Positions 1 through 13,504 of a stretch of 64,000 nucleotides of DNA are shown one piece after another. Below the pieces are notes generated by a model. That model ran no database searches, had not been told where the DNA came from, and was given only the letters and a program-made list of their open reading frames with translations. The DNA is taken from contig NC_026659.2 of assembly GCF_000004075.3 (NCBI RefSeq), positions 29,654,272-29,718,271 of the forward strand. Reading direction: 5' to 3'. The DNA is from Cucumis sativus (lineage: Eukaryota > Streptophyta > Magnoliopsida > Cucurbitales > Cucurbitaceae). The translations under genes were made by a program, and so were the position numbers. How positions within the stretch are numbered: the stretch's first letter is position 1; each line of letters opens with the position of its first letter.

Positions 1-46
1 GTAGGAAATAAACAGAAGCAACAGTATAACTGAATAAACTACTAAC

Positions 47-1938
47 TTTGTCTTTGATATGAGGACTTGCACCTTTTCTGAGAAGATGACCAATGACAGC
101 ATCCTTTCTTCCTATAATTGCTTTATGTAGAGCAGAAAAACCATCCTGATTCACCACATGAAGCCTTGGCTTATAAAGTTCATGTAAAGAAACTATGGTT
201 TCAAACAATGAAAATTGGATATTAACAATCAGCCAATGATTAGGTGCATCCTAGTTTTTTTCTTAACAATATTCACCTCGTCAACAGAGTCAATGTCGAA
301 TCCACTGTCAAGTAGTTTGTCCATTGGAATAATCTGTCCTGATAATGCGAAAGTGTGAAGTGGATTCCATTTCGGCTGAATATGAAAGGAACCAGAATTA
401 ATTTTTTGGTCAAGCAGATTTTGAGCATTAGATAGAAGTGTAGAGGAAATTCAATACACAAAAGATAGGTTAAGAAGAGTAAAAAACGTATCTTAAGGCC
501 ATTTTGATAACCATTTAATTTCACTTTCACTCGTAAGCTATTTTTTTATCCATTTTCTACCGATATATTTAAAAACTAAGCAAAGTTTTGAAAATTGAAA
601 AGAAAAAATAGTTTTCAAAAATTTGTTTTTATTTTTGGTCTTTTGACTAAGAACTCAAATGCCTTTTTTTAAGCAATGCAAAATTTATAGTAAAAATTTG
701 AGGAAAACAAACATAAATTTTTTTTAAAAAATGGAATCATTATCAAACAAAGATTAAATATTTCCAGCATTACAGTTGACAGTTTTTCCACATTCAGAGT
801 AGCATTCTGTTCCAGAATTGCTCGTTCTTCTGGTTCCAAAAGTTGTTCAACCTCTGCAATAATTAAGCATCCTTCGATAATTAGAAGGTTCTAGCAAAGG
901 GAAATATATTAGATAAGTGTATTTAAAAGACAACAAATAAGGATCATTGGGCACCCCACCCATAATGGAAAATTAGCTAACATCAGAATGACACGGTCCA
1001 ATCCAAGAGAAGAGAGGTGAAAGTCAATTGACAAACTGGTAGTAGCATGCACTTTTATTCTAGAATCAAACTTCTTCGGTTGTTCCTTCGCAAAATAATG
1101 TATATTTTCAGCAAGTAAAATGGACATAGGACAAGAACAAGCAATCCACAGATGTCTTTACAAGATAAACAAAAAGAAAGAAAGCACGTGACCAACAAAT
1201 GTTTTGAAATATTCTCTGGATGCACATATTGTTATGCAATTTATGGTATCTTTCACAATATGTACTTTAGATTTTATTTACTCTGTGCTGAGCTTCTACT
1301 CAATCTCTTTACAAAATCATAACTAGAGATGGCCTGACACTCTCACAATAGGCCCAAATCTTTCTTGTCGTGACCAAGAGCCTCACATACAGATTTTAAA
1401 TAGAAGTAAAAACCTCAAAACTTAAAGATTAATTTAGAATTGTCCTCAACTATCAAAGACTATGTACGTATTATATGTATTTTTCTTTTTCAATATTCTT
1501 AGCGAAAAAGATTGAAAGAATGAAACAGAAACATATATCCAATGGAAGCGAGTAAAAACCTTTCTGAAGATCCTCCTCATACTTGTTTGCAGCAGGCTGA
1601 TCAATAATCGAGACAGCCTGAACATTTTCTTCTCCTTCCCAATCACTTTCAAAATCCAGATCATAATCATCTTCTTCATCAGACTCACTGCCGCTTCCAT
1701 CATCAGGATCTTCCCAAGTTTCTTGACGTGATTGCGAAAAAGACACTTGGTTTGACTTTGTGACAAAAGTTCTCACCCTTAACCACTTTTTTGAAAGAGA
1801 TAACTGGAGTTCTGTTCTTCTAGGACCAACTACATCTAAGCAGTTGATGGTGCAACCCAACAATGGACTAGAAGCAGTAGCAACAACATAAACAGGAGGA
1901 GCTTCAAAGGGAACTAAAGTTGACATAGCCCACGACAT
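47..1938 (-). CDS. EMB506: Ankyrin repeat protein EMB506, chloroplastic (5' part; 3' end outside window)
   Basis: Exons on the minus strand, in order: 1938-1560, 853-774, 375-277 and 145-47; all junctions keep phase and use GT-AG. The next donor (AAA|GTTAGT) lies at 46, so the C-terminal exons lie beyond base 1. About 219 residues are visible: a Ser/Thr-rich N-terminus fitting a chloroplast transit peptide, an acidic block around WEDPDDGSGSESDEEDD, the segment EVEQLLEPEERAIL, then two ankyrin repeats (near residues 156-186 and 187-219, including DGFSALHKAIIGRKDAVIGH). This order matches Arabidopsis EMB506 (about 315 aa), a plastid ankyrin protein needed for chloroplast differentiation and embryo development that acts with AKRP. 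A second ATG lies four codons downstream (MSTLV), and either could be the start. A 5' UTR intron is likely: donor TTTAG|GTTCG at 2294 and acceptor TTTTCAG ending at 1965. The family call is firm; the start is less so. Confidence 0.9.
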
Positions 1939-2358
1939 TATCCGTTTCTTTTATATGGTATCAACTGAAAAAAAACATTTACCACCAAAAGAAAAAAACA
2001 TGGGTAGTTAAACAAAGCTCAAGAGGCTTGAGAAGCAATAAATAGTTCACTTAGACATATCAGCAAACATCTTATGGGCAATGAACTCCGCATCGTAATT
2101 CAACCACTCATTGGGTGTTTCAGCAATGAATAAAGAAACCAAGTTGTGTCGCACAACTCGAGTAAGAGAGTACTACATGCAGACCCAGAATTCCATTCGA
2201 TAAAGAATACAAATTTTTGCTGTCTTAGTGCTTGTCAGATACCAACATAAGAAGAAATCCCGCAATTACATAGAAATGGTAGGAAGTCACGAACCTAAAT
2301 CAGGGAGAGAGAGGAAAGTTGAAGCCTTATGAAAAATCTGCAACTAACAAGAACAAAT

Positions 2359-2409
2359 TTTGGCGCTTATACAGAATAATCGAAAACCCAAAGCCGAGTA
2401 AGCGCCAAA
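2359..2409. promoter_or_regulatory. Perfect 11-bp inverted repeat of E2F-like sites upstream of EMB506
   Basis: TTTGGCGCTTA at 2359-2369 is repeated as its exact reverse complement TAAGCGCCAAA at 2399-2409, separated by 29 bases. Each arm contains TTTGGCGC, which fits the E2F/DP consensus TTTSSCGC. The pair lies just upstream of the inferred EMB506 5' UTR exon (near 2295-2350), so it would sit at or near the transcription start. Binding is an inference; the inverted repeat is seen directly. Confidence 0.45.
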
Positions 2410-4285
2410 TTGCATCTTCCTTCCCAATAAGATATTGATAACGGAAAGAGCGCTGGATTACCGGCTCCCTTTTCTTTTTTCAATTTTTGTCCTAATCACC
2501 TATATTCAAGCACGATTAATGATCCACCCCTCACAAAATTTGACTACAAAAATGAAATTCATCATTGAAATTGCCATCTACTTGAACATATAGCCATTCC
2601 TAACACACAACAAGGTTGTGGTTATGATAGACATAAGTCAATTATTCACTCAATATGTCATAAAATGTATATATTTTTTTTTGTTTTTGGTGGAATTTGA
2701 AAACTTCTATTAAGTAAGATTAACTCGGTTAACCCGAGCATTGTTGAACTTGGCTCACTTTAGTTTATATTACTTTTTAAATTTTTTTAATCAATCATTT
2801 GTTTATGTTTAGATTAATAAGTGTATTAGTTTATGTAAGTTAAATTTTTATTTACTCTATAACATATTCACAAGCCATGAGGGAGACCTTAGAACTATTC
2901 TCACATTTTATTTAGAACAAAATGATTCAATCTCCCTCTCAAACTTTTGTCAAAAGTAGCAAGAAAGAAGAAAAAAAGGTGTTACTAAATAAGTAGATAA
3001 AAAAATGGAATAAAAATGAAAATTTATACCACACATTTTGTTCCAACATTTCCTCTTTTAATTGTTTTTCTTAAAAAAAAAATTATCAAAAATAAAAATT
3101 TTGGCAAAATATTTACCATACATATAGCAAAGTTTCATATTTTATCCCTAATAAACATTGATATATACACCGATATACTTCTATAAGTAGTATTGATAGA
3201 CAGTGATAAAAATTTATCAGTTTGTATCATTGATAAAATCCAAAATTTTGTTATAGGTTGTAAATATTTTAATTTATTTTGCTAATTTTAAAAATGTTCC
3301 AAACCAACGTTATTGTTTAATTTTATATTAATTTGAGTTATTATAGGCATGATAGAACCATGCATTCAATGTTTCAAAAAGAAAAAACGAATAAAAGAGT
3401 TTAAATTTAAATATCAAAGTTTAGAATTTTAATTGATACAATTGTTAGTTTGAAATTATAATTGAGATATCACTGGTATAAATTTTTTTAGAAAAAAAAA
3501 ATAATGATAAAAAAGTGTATAATACATTCATTTAACAAATTTTGATAATAGATGTAACGAATAATATGAAATTTAGTTTAATTTTTACATTCGAATCAAA
3601 TGGGTCTACAAGCATAGTTTCATTTTAAGAGAAGTAAATGCAAATTAAAGATTTTGCAATTTTATTTGTGATTAATTGACTTAAAAATAATAACTAATTC
3701 ATATAGATTAGAATAACTAGATGTCAACATTAACGATCGTATATCTGTTCGTTACAATGTTATTATTTCCTATTCTCATCAACTCGTCTAGAGTAGTTTG
3801 CATCTAGAAAAACTATTTTAACCTAGGGATTATAAATATTTTAACTATTTTAACTATTTTAACTCATAGAAATAGAGGAAGGAATTGGAATTTGGAAAGA
3901 GACCAAAAGTATATTCTTCTTCTCTTTTTTTCTTTTTCCAAAATAAAATAAAAAAAGAAACAAAAACAGCAATATTAAAATAACTTATCTCTTATACTCA
4001 GAATTGCCATTATTTTGTGTTTGAAGAAACTCATATACTAACAATACTATAATTTATCATTGTACAAATTTACTGAAGAAGAACAAAAATAAAAAATCTA
4101 AAAATCTTTATCTACCAATTTTCAAACACCAAATACCCTTTTTTTTCTTTTTCTTTTTTTATCTCTTTTCAAAATCTATCATTTTTAATCCATTTTGTGC
4201 CCAATCTTTGAAGGGCCTAAAAAACACCAAAAAAAGAGAAAAGAAAAGAAAAAAGAACTTATGAAATCCACTCTCCAAAACATTT
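2410..4285. other. Intergenic region between EMB506 promoter and CSLC4 3' end
   Basis: AT-rich DNA with no convincing coding region. It holds the first copy of the CTATCATTGATAG-type repeat (3104-3292) and a short direct repeat of ATTTTAACT (about 3837-3862). The short open frame starting at 4195 overlaps the CSLC4 3' UTR and has no family features. Confidence 0.6.
3104..3292. mobile_element. MITE-like dispersed repeat, copy 1 (degenerate)
   Basis: The segment starts with GGCAAAATATTTACCATA and ends with a roughly inverted AAATTTATTTTGCT-type terminus. The centre carries TATTGATAGACAGTGATAAA and TTATCAG..ATTGATAAA palindromic blocks. The same layout recurs at 17156-17337 and 50861-51023. No coding capacity is visible. 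Classification as a non-autonomous DNA element rests on its inverted ends and palindromic core. Confidence 0.45.
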
Positions 4286-6573
4286 TCAGTTCATTTGTTC
4301 ACCAATCAAGTCCAAACCCACCACCAGGAATGACAAACCTTGAAAAAGCAAGAAATAGAAATGAACTCCATGTTCTGACAGCAAGCTTCTAGCTGATGCA
4401 GTGAGCAATAGAAAAGCAAGAGCAAGTTCTTTTCTATACACCTTGTTTCTCTTCTTCTTTGAAGCCACTTTTTGCTTTATCTCTTCTTGGTTCATTTTAC
4501 TCAACAACTCAAGCCCCGACTCTGAATGTCTCCTTAAAATCTTCTCATCGTTTGATGTTTTCGACTCTCGTTCTGCCAATGCTAAGAAGTCGGATTCCGA
4601 TGATCGTCCTGTCTTTTTCGTCACTACCCATTCGTATGAACTTCCAAGCTGGAATAGCCCCGAAACCATGGCATTGAACTTTGTGACGGACATCGTGTTT
4701 TCAAACAAGAGATATGGGATCAAGAAGGGGAAGGATTTTGGGGATGGAAGAATGTTTAGGAAGGACATGAAAACTGGGATGTAGCAGATTACCCAAAGAG
4801 GCAATTCTGCTTCTGGAATAAACATTGTTAATGGAAGTATGATGCAAAACAAAGTGAATGAGTAAAATGGAAGTATGAGTTTTCTCAACAGAAAGAACAG
4901 AAATATCAAGTTGGTCTTCTTCCATATTGATATCTGCATGTAAAACATTCATTCAAATCCAAATGATTAATCGGAATTTTAACCTCGACGTGTGAGTCGG
5001 TTGTATGAAATAGTAATGTTTGAAAGTATACCTTTGAAGTAATGATAGAAGGAAGGCATAATCTGAAGAGCTGCATTGGACCAGAATGCCAACGGTGTTG
5101 CTGTTTCTTATAAGCTTCATATGATTCAGGCAATTCACAAAGCACTTTAACATCATTGAGGAAGATGAATTTCCATCCCTTCAAGTGAGCTCGAACAGCA
5201 ATATCCATATCTTCCACGGTTGTTCGCTCGAGCCAGCCACCGGATTCTTCAAGTGCTTTCGTTCTCCAAACGCCTGCGGTTCCATTGAATCCAAAGAAAT
5301 TCAGGAAAACTCCATTAACTTGCTGCTCCACTTCAAAGTGGAAGCACAAGTTGATGTTTTGGAGTCTTGTTAGTAAGTTTTCTTCCTTGTTAACAAACGC
5401 CCAACGAGCTTGAACAAGACCCAGCTCAGGATTTCCCTGTAGAAATGTTTAAAAAAACAGTAAATTTCCATTTCTGGTTGTTGAAAATAAAAACTTCCAT
5501 TGATTAAAAACTTCATCAGTACCTTGAAATGAGGGATACATAGTTTAAGGAAATCTGGATTGGGCTGGAAATCTGCATCTAAAATAGCTACAAACTCATA
5601 ATCTTTAACATAATCACAAGCCATGGCGGACTTGAGATTCCCAGCTTTGTATCCAGTTCGAATCAATCTATGTCTATAAACAATGTTAACACCCTTTTCA
5701 TTCCATGACAGAACTTCTTCTTTGATCAAACGCTGGAGATTTCCATCGTCTGAATCATCAAGAACTTGAATCAAAATCCGATTCCTTGGCCAATCAAGCT
5801 CACAAGCAGCAGCGATTGATTGTGCATAGACCTATTCAATGGTGTTAACAAATGAAAATAGATCAGATCAAGTTGGAGACTGATTGAGGAATAAAATAAA
5901 ACACCTGAAGGAAATTCTAAGACCTTACCTCTCTCTCATTACACATTGGGATTTGAACAAGAACCATAGGAAAAGTTGAAGCATCTTCCAAATCATAAGC
6001 ATCATCTTGAATCATGGGTTTGATTTTCTTGTACTTAATCCAAAAGCACCCAAAACAGAGAACAAGACGATCGAGAGATTGAATCAAGAACAAAACAACG
6101 CAGAATTTCGAAAGCATTAATACCAATGGAGCAATGTAATCAATACGAAACGCAAGCCAAGAAACATAAAACCACTGAAGAATCCCATGAACTTCAGCCT
6201 CCAATGGCTGAATCATTCCTAGATTCCACTTCTTGAAATGCGCAACAACTTCAAAAATCAAACCCACAATAGAAAAAACAAGAAACCCCTTGATGAATCT
6301 ATACAACTTCCCACGGTTTTTAGAATCATTTTCATTAAGACCCGCATGTGCAATGCGTTTCTTAACAGAAGCAAAAACAGCCTTCACAGTCATAGCTAAC
6401 CATGAGAAGAAAAACAGAGCTCTATGAGCTTTAAGAAGAAGAACCCATGTGAGTTGCTTAGGACTAGCAGCCTTTTGCTTTTCAGGAAGTAACAAAGATT
6501 CAGAGCCATTGATTTCCACTAAAGGGAAGCTATTATGCTTCTCAATTGTGACAACAACAGAGCTGGGAGCCAT
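4286..6573 (-). CDS. CSLC4: Cellulose synthase-like C4, xyloglucan beta-1,4-glucan synthase
   Basis: Four exons: 6573-5929, 5831-5523, 5436-5032 and 4933-4286, all phase 0, giving 668 aa (Arabidopsis CSLC4 is about 673). This is a Golgi membrane GT2 enzyme that makes the beta-1,4-glucan backbone of xyloglucan from UDP-glucose. The catalytic signature is complete: VLDDSDD (Asp240-241), DAD at 300-302, TVEDMD (Glu393-Asp394) and QQHRW at 430-434. Hydrophobic segments flank the catalytic loop (about 40-70, 95-110 and 134-180 on the N side; several after residue 460). The N-terminus [20 protein letters not shown] and the C-terminus ending [10 protein letters not shown] match the CSLC4 subgroup rather than CSLC5 or CSLC12. 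No frameshift or lost key residue is seen. The gene is transcribed away from a repeat-rich 5' flank. Confidence 0.96.
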
Positions 6574-6722
6574 CTGGGTATGAAATGGAAGGGAAAACAG
6601 AGAAGAAAAGGAAGAACACCCAGATGAGAAAAAGGGAAATATTTTCAGTTGGAAGAAGATATAGCCATTAAAAGAGAAGAAAAGAGTGAATATGTAGTAT
6701 TGGGAAGAGAGATCTGTGAAAT

Positions 6723-6733
6723 GGGGGGGGGGG
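6723..6733 (+). repeat. Homopolymer run of 11 G
   Basis: Eleven consecutive G on the plus strand, about 150 bases upstream of the CSLC4 start codon, so a C-run in its leader or promoter. Length is likely polymorphic and error-prone in sequencing. Confidence 0.8.
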
Positions 6734-6895
6734 TTTAAATTATTAAAGGGAAACTGAATCCAGAAGTTGAGGGGGACTTTCCCATGAAAGTTGACAGAAC
6801 AAATTTGAGGTCAAAGGGTGTTTAGACAGACAAGAAATAGATCTCAAATTTGCTGAAGTGAGCTACTAATAAAGGAAGAAGAAAGGCTGTTATGT

Positions 6896-6917
6896 ATATA
6901 TATATATATATATATAT
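6896..6917. repeat. (TA)n microsatellite in the CSLC4 upstream region
   Basis: About eleven TA dinucleotides, upstream of CSLC4. Simple repeat with no further signal. Confidence 0.8.
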
Positions 6918-7079
6918 TTAAAATTATTTGATTTTGGGGATTGAAGAAATAATTTGGAAAGACAGGTCTTTGTTTTCTCCATAATACTCTGTTTCAGTTG
7001 AGTAGGGCCATTAGAGTGAGACCTACTTCAATAGAAGAGAACAATTTTAGAACAAAATTTGAACACTTTTTTTTAATGA

Positions 7080-7780
7080 AAATGGAAAGCTTTTTTCTTT
7101 TTTCTTTTTTTTTTTTAAATTCTAAAAAGTTTTCTAATTTATTAGGAAAATAAATGGAAAAACAAGAAATAGGAAAGAAAATGAAAAAAAAAAATTTTTA
7201 AAAAAAGCTCACTAATTTATGAGGAAAATAGATGAAAAAACAATAGAAATGAAAGAAAATGAAACTTTTAGAGAAAACCCCACTAATTTATGAAGAAAAT
7301 AGATGGAAAAACTTTTAGAGAAAACCCCATTATAAACTTTTTTAAAAAGGCCACTGATTTATTAGGAAAATACATGGAAATTAAAACAAAGAGAAAGGTG
7401 AAAAAATGAAACTCTTTTTCTATTTTGAAATTTAAAGAAAAAAAAATCAAAACCCTTTTTACTTGCCAGTAATTTATGAGCTTTTTACTTTCATTTTTTA
7501 AAAAAAGGCAGTAATTTATGAGGAAAAGAAATGAACAAACAAGAAAAAGGAAAGAAAATGAAACCCCTTTTATTATCTTGATATTTTAAAAGAAGCCAAC
7601 TAATTTATGATGAAAAAAAAGAAAAAAAAAACCTTTATTTTGTATTTTAAAAAGCCCACAAATTCATTACAGAAAAAAGTGGAAACACAAGAAAGAAATT
7701 AAAAACAAACAAAAGAGAACCCATCTTTTATTGTTTTTATTTGTTGGAAATTCAAAAAAAGGACACTAATTTATTTATGG
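7080..7780. repeat. Degenerate tandem array, about nine copies of an ACTAATTTATGAGGAAAA unit
   Basis: The phrase CTAATTTATKAGGAAAATA, followed by ATGGAAAAACAAGAAA and GAAAGAAAATGAAAC, recurs with the core near 7134, 7212, 7283, 7354, 7468, 7510, 7599, 7657 and 7765. Spacing is irregular (about 42 to 114 bases, often near 71). Two neighbouring copies share TTTTAGAGAAAACCCCA. The array sits 0.5-1.2 kb upstream of CSLC4 and grades into an (AAT)n run at 7784-7804. It has no coding content. Confidence 0.7.
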
Positions 7781-10700
7781 AAATAATAATAATAATAATA
7801 ATAAGTAAACAAATTTTTTTAAAAAAAAGGTCAGTATCTAATGTATGGTTGGATCCTTGCTAGCAAAGATGATATCTAGTATCTTAACTTTAATGGGTAT
7901 CTCATTTCATTAACTAATATTATTATTTTTTCATTGCTTCCTTTTTTAATATAATATTTTTTATTTTTATTATTTCATTGCTCATCTTTGGCTGTGTGAT
8001 TATGTAATTATTAAGACAGCTATGTCAGTTTTTTTGCCTTTTAATTATTGTTCTTTTCTCTCTCTCTCTCTCTATTTCTCTCATATGACTATTAATAATA
8101 AGCATCTAAATCATACTCTCATGTGCTCTAAATTCAACTTCTTCTTCCTTCCTTCACTCTCAATTTCCATTTAACACCTTTACTTATACTCTTTTTTTCT
8201 AATGTCATCTCATTCATTTACATCTAATTTCTTTAATCATCAATTTAGATGCTAAGATTTGGGTTTCATATAATTCTCATTAAAACATACTAAAAAGTTA
8301 GATGACTAAGATTTCAAGTTCTATCATATATTTGATCTCACAACACTTCTTGAATCATATTTAAAGAAGAATTTTTCATTAATTTGTTTCCATATTATTA
8401 TGCATTTATTCTTCTGATTTTTGCTATTTCCACAGAATATATCTAAAAAGTTGCACATTATTTAAAGCCCATTAAAAATAACTTTATAAAATTAATTATT
8501 CAAACGTATTTTTGTATATTATAAGACGAAATTCTATTCTTTAAAATCAAAATGAATATTTTTGGATTAATTAGTTTTGTGAATAAGAGAGTTTGATGAT
8601 AAGGAAGCGAGACAATTGCATAGATTGATTGGCGGTGGAGGAAGGCCAATATTGGTATTTTGTGGGGTACATTTTAGATATTACTTTTCAAATTAAGTGG
8701 GTCATCAAACAAGCCCCTATATAATAAAAATAATTATAATTAATTTTATTTTTAAAATATATAAAAATTTAAGACTAGTAGACTCTAATAGAGCGATATT
8801 GTTCCGACAAACTTTAGAAGGAATGTACGTATTGTTAAGTCTTTCTTACTTTTACTTTCATCTTCTCAAATCTCTCTCATTCAGATGTGATATCCATTTA
8901 TTTATGTTTCCTTCTAAACTTACAATGTCACATAGAATTTTGAAGTCTGAAACATGGTTTGAATCCTATGTCTAAGCTATTATAGTGTCATTGTTAGATT
9001 TTTTTACTATATTTGTAAATATTCTCTACCAATTTTACCATTTATAACCATTTATCTTTATTTTATGTAATGTTTTTATTTTAAATATATTTTATGAATT
9101 TTAATAAAAAATTAAGCAATGAGGTAATTTCACATTTATCAATTTTTGGAAGGATATGTATACTTTTGGTCAAAGTTTTAAAAGTGTACTATTTTAGTTT
9201 TCAAATATAAATAATTGTTCGAATAATTTTTTTAAAAGAGTAATTTGAAGTTTTAAGTTAACTTTTAAAAAATCATATAATTTAACATTTTAAAAAATTA
9301 AAATACTCTGAGATAATTTCTAAAACTTATTTTTTAATCTATAATAAACTAATGAATTGACCTTTCCAATCGTATTTTCGAAAATTCGAATACACTTCAA
9401 AGTTATATTTTAAAAATTTAAAGATCAAACCGTGTACATTCTAAAAAGATTGAAAACTAAAAAAATTCATTTAAAATCCTCGAAAGATACATTTATTCTT
9501 CAGACTAAGAAGATAATTATCTAAGAATAAATTAAATAATTTAAAATTATAAAATCAAGCCTACATAGTAAGAAAATTTTGTTCTGATAATATTATTTAC
9601 AAAGTATCTCTAACCAATCATAATTATTTTTTAAATATTCGAGAACCAAAAGTTCCGATTGGTTCGAGTACGAAAGTTATACGTACGTTTACCTGAGTGC
9701 AGAACGAAGGTTATATGTTTATTTAAGTGCAATAGCAATGAATTAATAGTAATTTTAAAATGCGAATCTCATATAATTATTGTTTACTTGTACTGTTTGC
9801 ATGCATGCTAACTAATGTAGAGAATAATCAATTTGATTGTGTCTGAAAATTGCATTTTACCATTACCGTTATTGTTTTGGGTTTAGAATTTTGACACCGT
9901 TATCATTATAGTTTGGTTTAACCCTAAACTACAACGAAAATAATGGTAAATTAGACAAAATTCGAAATTTTAGGTCAACACAATAAAACGTACGTAATTC
10001 AGTTACAGTTGTGATTATAGTTTATTATGATCGATTATCTAGCAATGAAATTTCATTTCGGTTACACCCATTTTTATTATGAATTGATAAACAGAGTCTA
10101 ATTACTACCTTAACTACACATGTAGGTTTGACTAATGAGCTACATTAAATATGATAAAGGGAGAATTAAATTCACACTATTATTTAATCTAAGCTTTTTA
10201 GCATTTAATATAGTCCATATTCATCTTAGGTCTCTCAAGATTTAACTTTATCCCATCTAAAGTAAGGTCAAAGTAAAGCATTTTATTATACAAAAGGGTA
10301 CTCTCTAAATATATTTTATATGCTTCCAAATAAAATACTATATTTAACATTTTTTTAATATCATAAATCTGACAATCAATTTTATAATAGCTATATTCTA
10401 TTTTAGAAAAAAACTTAATTATTGCATGCACATTATAATATGATTACCATAATTACAAGATTAACAATCCCATCACAATCAATTTGCCATGCATAAGCAT
10501 ATGATAATTATCATGCATGCCCATGTTTAATCAAATCAGATCATATCAAACAGATGGGCATTTGTCTTGGAATCTTCAATTCAATTGGGTTAGTTCTTCT
10601 CTTAAAAAGAAATAGGAGAGATCCAAAAGCTAATAAACTTAATAAAATTGGTAATGTGAGTTTGATTTCAAGTGTACTCAATAATTTTGGGATCTTAATT

Positions 10701-13504
10701 AGATTTAATCATCATACCTTGGTTTATTAACTAGAAAATAGAAGATTCGATTTTGATCAAAAACAAAAACATTATAGATTCAATTCATGATGACCATTTA
10801 AATATGTAGAATATAATATCCTACAAATTTTCTTAACATTCTGACGTTATAATTAAGGTTAGATGGTTGTTTAATAAGAATGAATTAGATTAGTTCAGAT
10901 GGTATGTAAATTGACATTTACCAAATCGTATCTATTAGTTCATTTAAAAAAGTTTGAGAACTTAGTTGTAAGTTGTAATTTCTAATTATAAGGGTGGCTA
11001 ATGGATGTAATTCCTCTTTAGAAAGTTCAAATAAATTAAATGAAAATATTATAATAATATTTCTAAAATTGAAAGAAATAATAAAAACTATTATTATAAA
11101 TATAAAAAGGTTTGGTTTCATGAATGTGAGGATTCAAATATTTTCCTATTAGTTGATAAACATAGTATTTATAAAAGGGAGATTGATTAGATGTTGTTTA
11201 AGTGGAAATTTTCACTAGGTGAAAAACTACTACAACCACACAAAAAACTCTCATTGTCCTAAATTACAAGAGCATTATTCTCTTAAAACACTATATCACT
11301 CACACAATAAGATAGTATATCAAACTTAAAAGATTTCAAATTGAAATAATTGAGAATCAACGACACATACTCCTTTTATAGTATTAAAGTTCATAAGATT
11401 TTTAATCGTGTAGATGTGGACGGGACTATACTTCTAATATTTTACCAAACCTCCAATAAATTCAAAGGAAAAAATCAATTGATTAGACAGAACAACATGT
11501 ATAAAATGGATGCAAACTTGTAAGCTATCACCTTATTGGCTTGGCCTTGGACTAGGGTGTCCCATGTTTGTAGACAACTACTTAAAAATTAGAAAACTAC
11601 CTATCAATAACATTAACTTTCAAATTCATCACTACTACTCTACGTGTCATTTATCTACATTGCTCACTATTTTTGTTCCTAAATTATGCAACTATTTATA
11701 ATTTTGTCAAATTCCATTTCTTTTTACCTAATTTAACACGTAATAGTTATAAAAAATGAGTCAACTAATTTTTAATTTCTATTATTTATGGATTGTGATA
11801 GACCCAAATAGATATCCACTGGTAGAAAGTAAAACTTTATTTTAATTAATTACTTAATTTCTATTTCAAAATAGAATAAAATAAAATAATTCAATAACTT
11901 AATCGAACCTAACCTAGCTAACTATCCAAAATTTAAAGTTTATCCAAAGGGATCTTTTTAACTGAACCCAATATAATCCAGGGTGTATAGTCGTTTCATG
12001 CTTAAACGCATAGAAATGGATAAAGGTAGAGAGGGGGGAGTTTGGTTGGGTGAAAGTGAGAGAAGTGGGGAAGGTGGGGAAGGTGGGTATGTGGGTATGT
12101 GGGAGTGCAACCTAGCAACCAAACAATGAGGATTATTAAGCAATTTGCAAATGAAATGGGAGAGAATTAGTTTTAAATGGTTAAATTTGAGAAAAGGGAC
12201 TTCTGTTGTTGGGTAACATACTCACATGACCTTTTTTCTTTCTTTTTAATTTTGGGGGAGGGAGAGAGATATCATATTGTTATTTAATTAATAAACCCCC
12301 ATGTGCTAACCCTCTAAATCCTATCCCTCTCCACGCCCTATGCCCCCCTCCTCCTTCTGTCTATTTTCTATGCTTTCTTTATTATTTATTACATCCTTCT
12401 CTCTTTTTCTAACAAAAAATACCAAATATTATTTGTGGTATATTTTGATATTTGTGCCAATATACATATGATTCAATCTATACTTTTACTTTAATCTCTT
12501 TCTTCCTATTATTGCTTATATGGGTCTAAACTTACCTCCTTTTCTTTTATCCTATAAGCTAATTACATTCAAAAAAAAATTACACCAAAAATTTAGTATG
12601 TTGTTGTTTATATAAATATTGAAGTCTGCCTTTTAAAAAATGGTAATTATCTTTATCACTTTACTATGTATGGAAAAGAAGAAGAAGAAGAAGCATGCAT
12701 GAGGTGCACTCTAGGTTGTATTGCAATTAATTATTTCATTTTTAACATTTTTTTTCACTATACACTCTCTTTCCATTTTTAGTCTTCAATTAATTTAAAA
12801 GACTTGTAATTACTTAAAGTTTAATTGTATAATTCCTTTCATCCTTATTAAAACTTAATTTAAATGTTACTTTGTAATTATTTTAAATTAATAGTTATTA
12901 ATTAATAAAAATAACATTAATAATTTAAGAAAATTTGCTCAAAATGAAACATTTCACAAAATATTTACACTTTATAAAAAAAATCAAGTGTAATAAATTA
13001 TAAAAACCAACTCAAATAGCATATATAAACTATAGCATTTTGAAATCTAGAGCTAAATTGAAACTAAACTGCGTCAGATATATTTATTAGCATTTTTTCG
13101 AACTCTACCACTAAAATGATTTTTTTTCTAAAAAAACATTTAAATTAATAAACGTATAGTTTTTCACTTTTTATTGAGATTATATTTACCTTATTTATTA
13201 ATATTTACATTTTTTTAATTTTTTATGATATAATCATTTCAACGAATAACTTATGGAAATTTAATAAATTGATGTTATATAGGTTGGTTGAAATTCTATT
13301 TTGGTCTCTAAACTTTGTATCTTTTATTTTCTTCCTAAATTTTAAAGCGTTTGTTTTAATTCCTAAACTAAAAAAACATGTTTTGGTCTCTGTCGTTAGG
13401 GTTCCATTAACTATTTAACAAAATAACGAGGTAACTTCTATATATGTATGGCTAGGTTTGCCAAATAGAAAAACAATAATCACTCTTAAAAATCTAGGTT
13501 TTAA
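7781..13504. other. Long intergenic region without a recognisable gene
   Basis: Strongly AT-rich, with only short chance open frames. Simple repeats include (AAT)n at 7784-7804, (TC)n at 8056-8073 and (GAA)n near 12674-12692. Around 13290-13440 there is a phrase common in plant intergenic DNA (TTTTGGTCTCTAAACTTTG and TCTGTCGTTAGGGTTCC), related in wording to 33790-33965. I see no RNA gene or protein family. Confidence 0.6.

Noticed and set aside
4401..4784. 127-codon and 72-codon plus-strand frames opposite the last CSLC4 exon
   Set aside because: Antisense shadows of a conserved membrane-protein exon.
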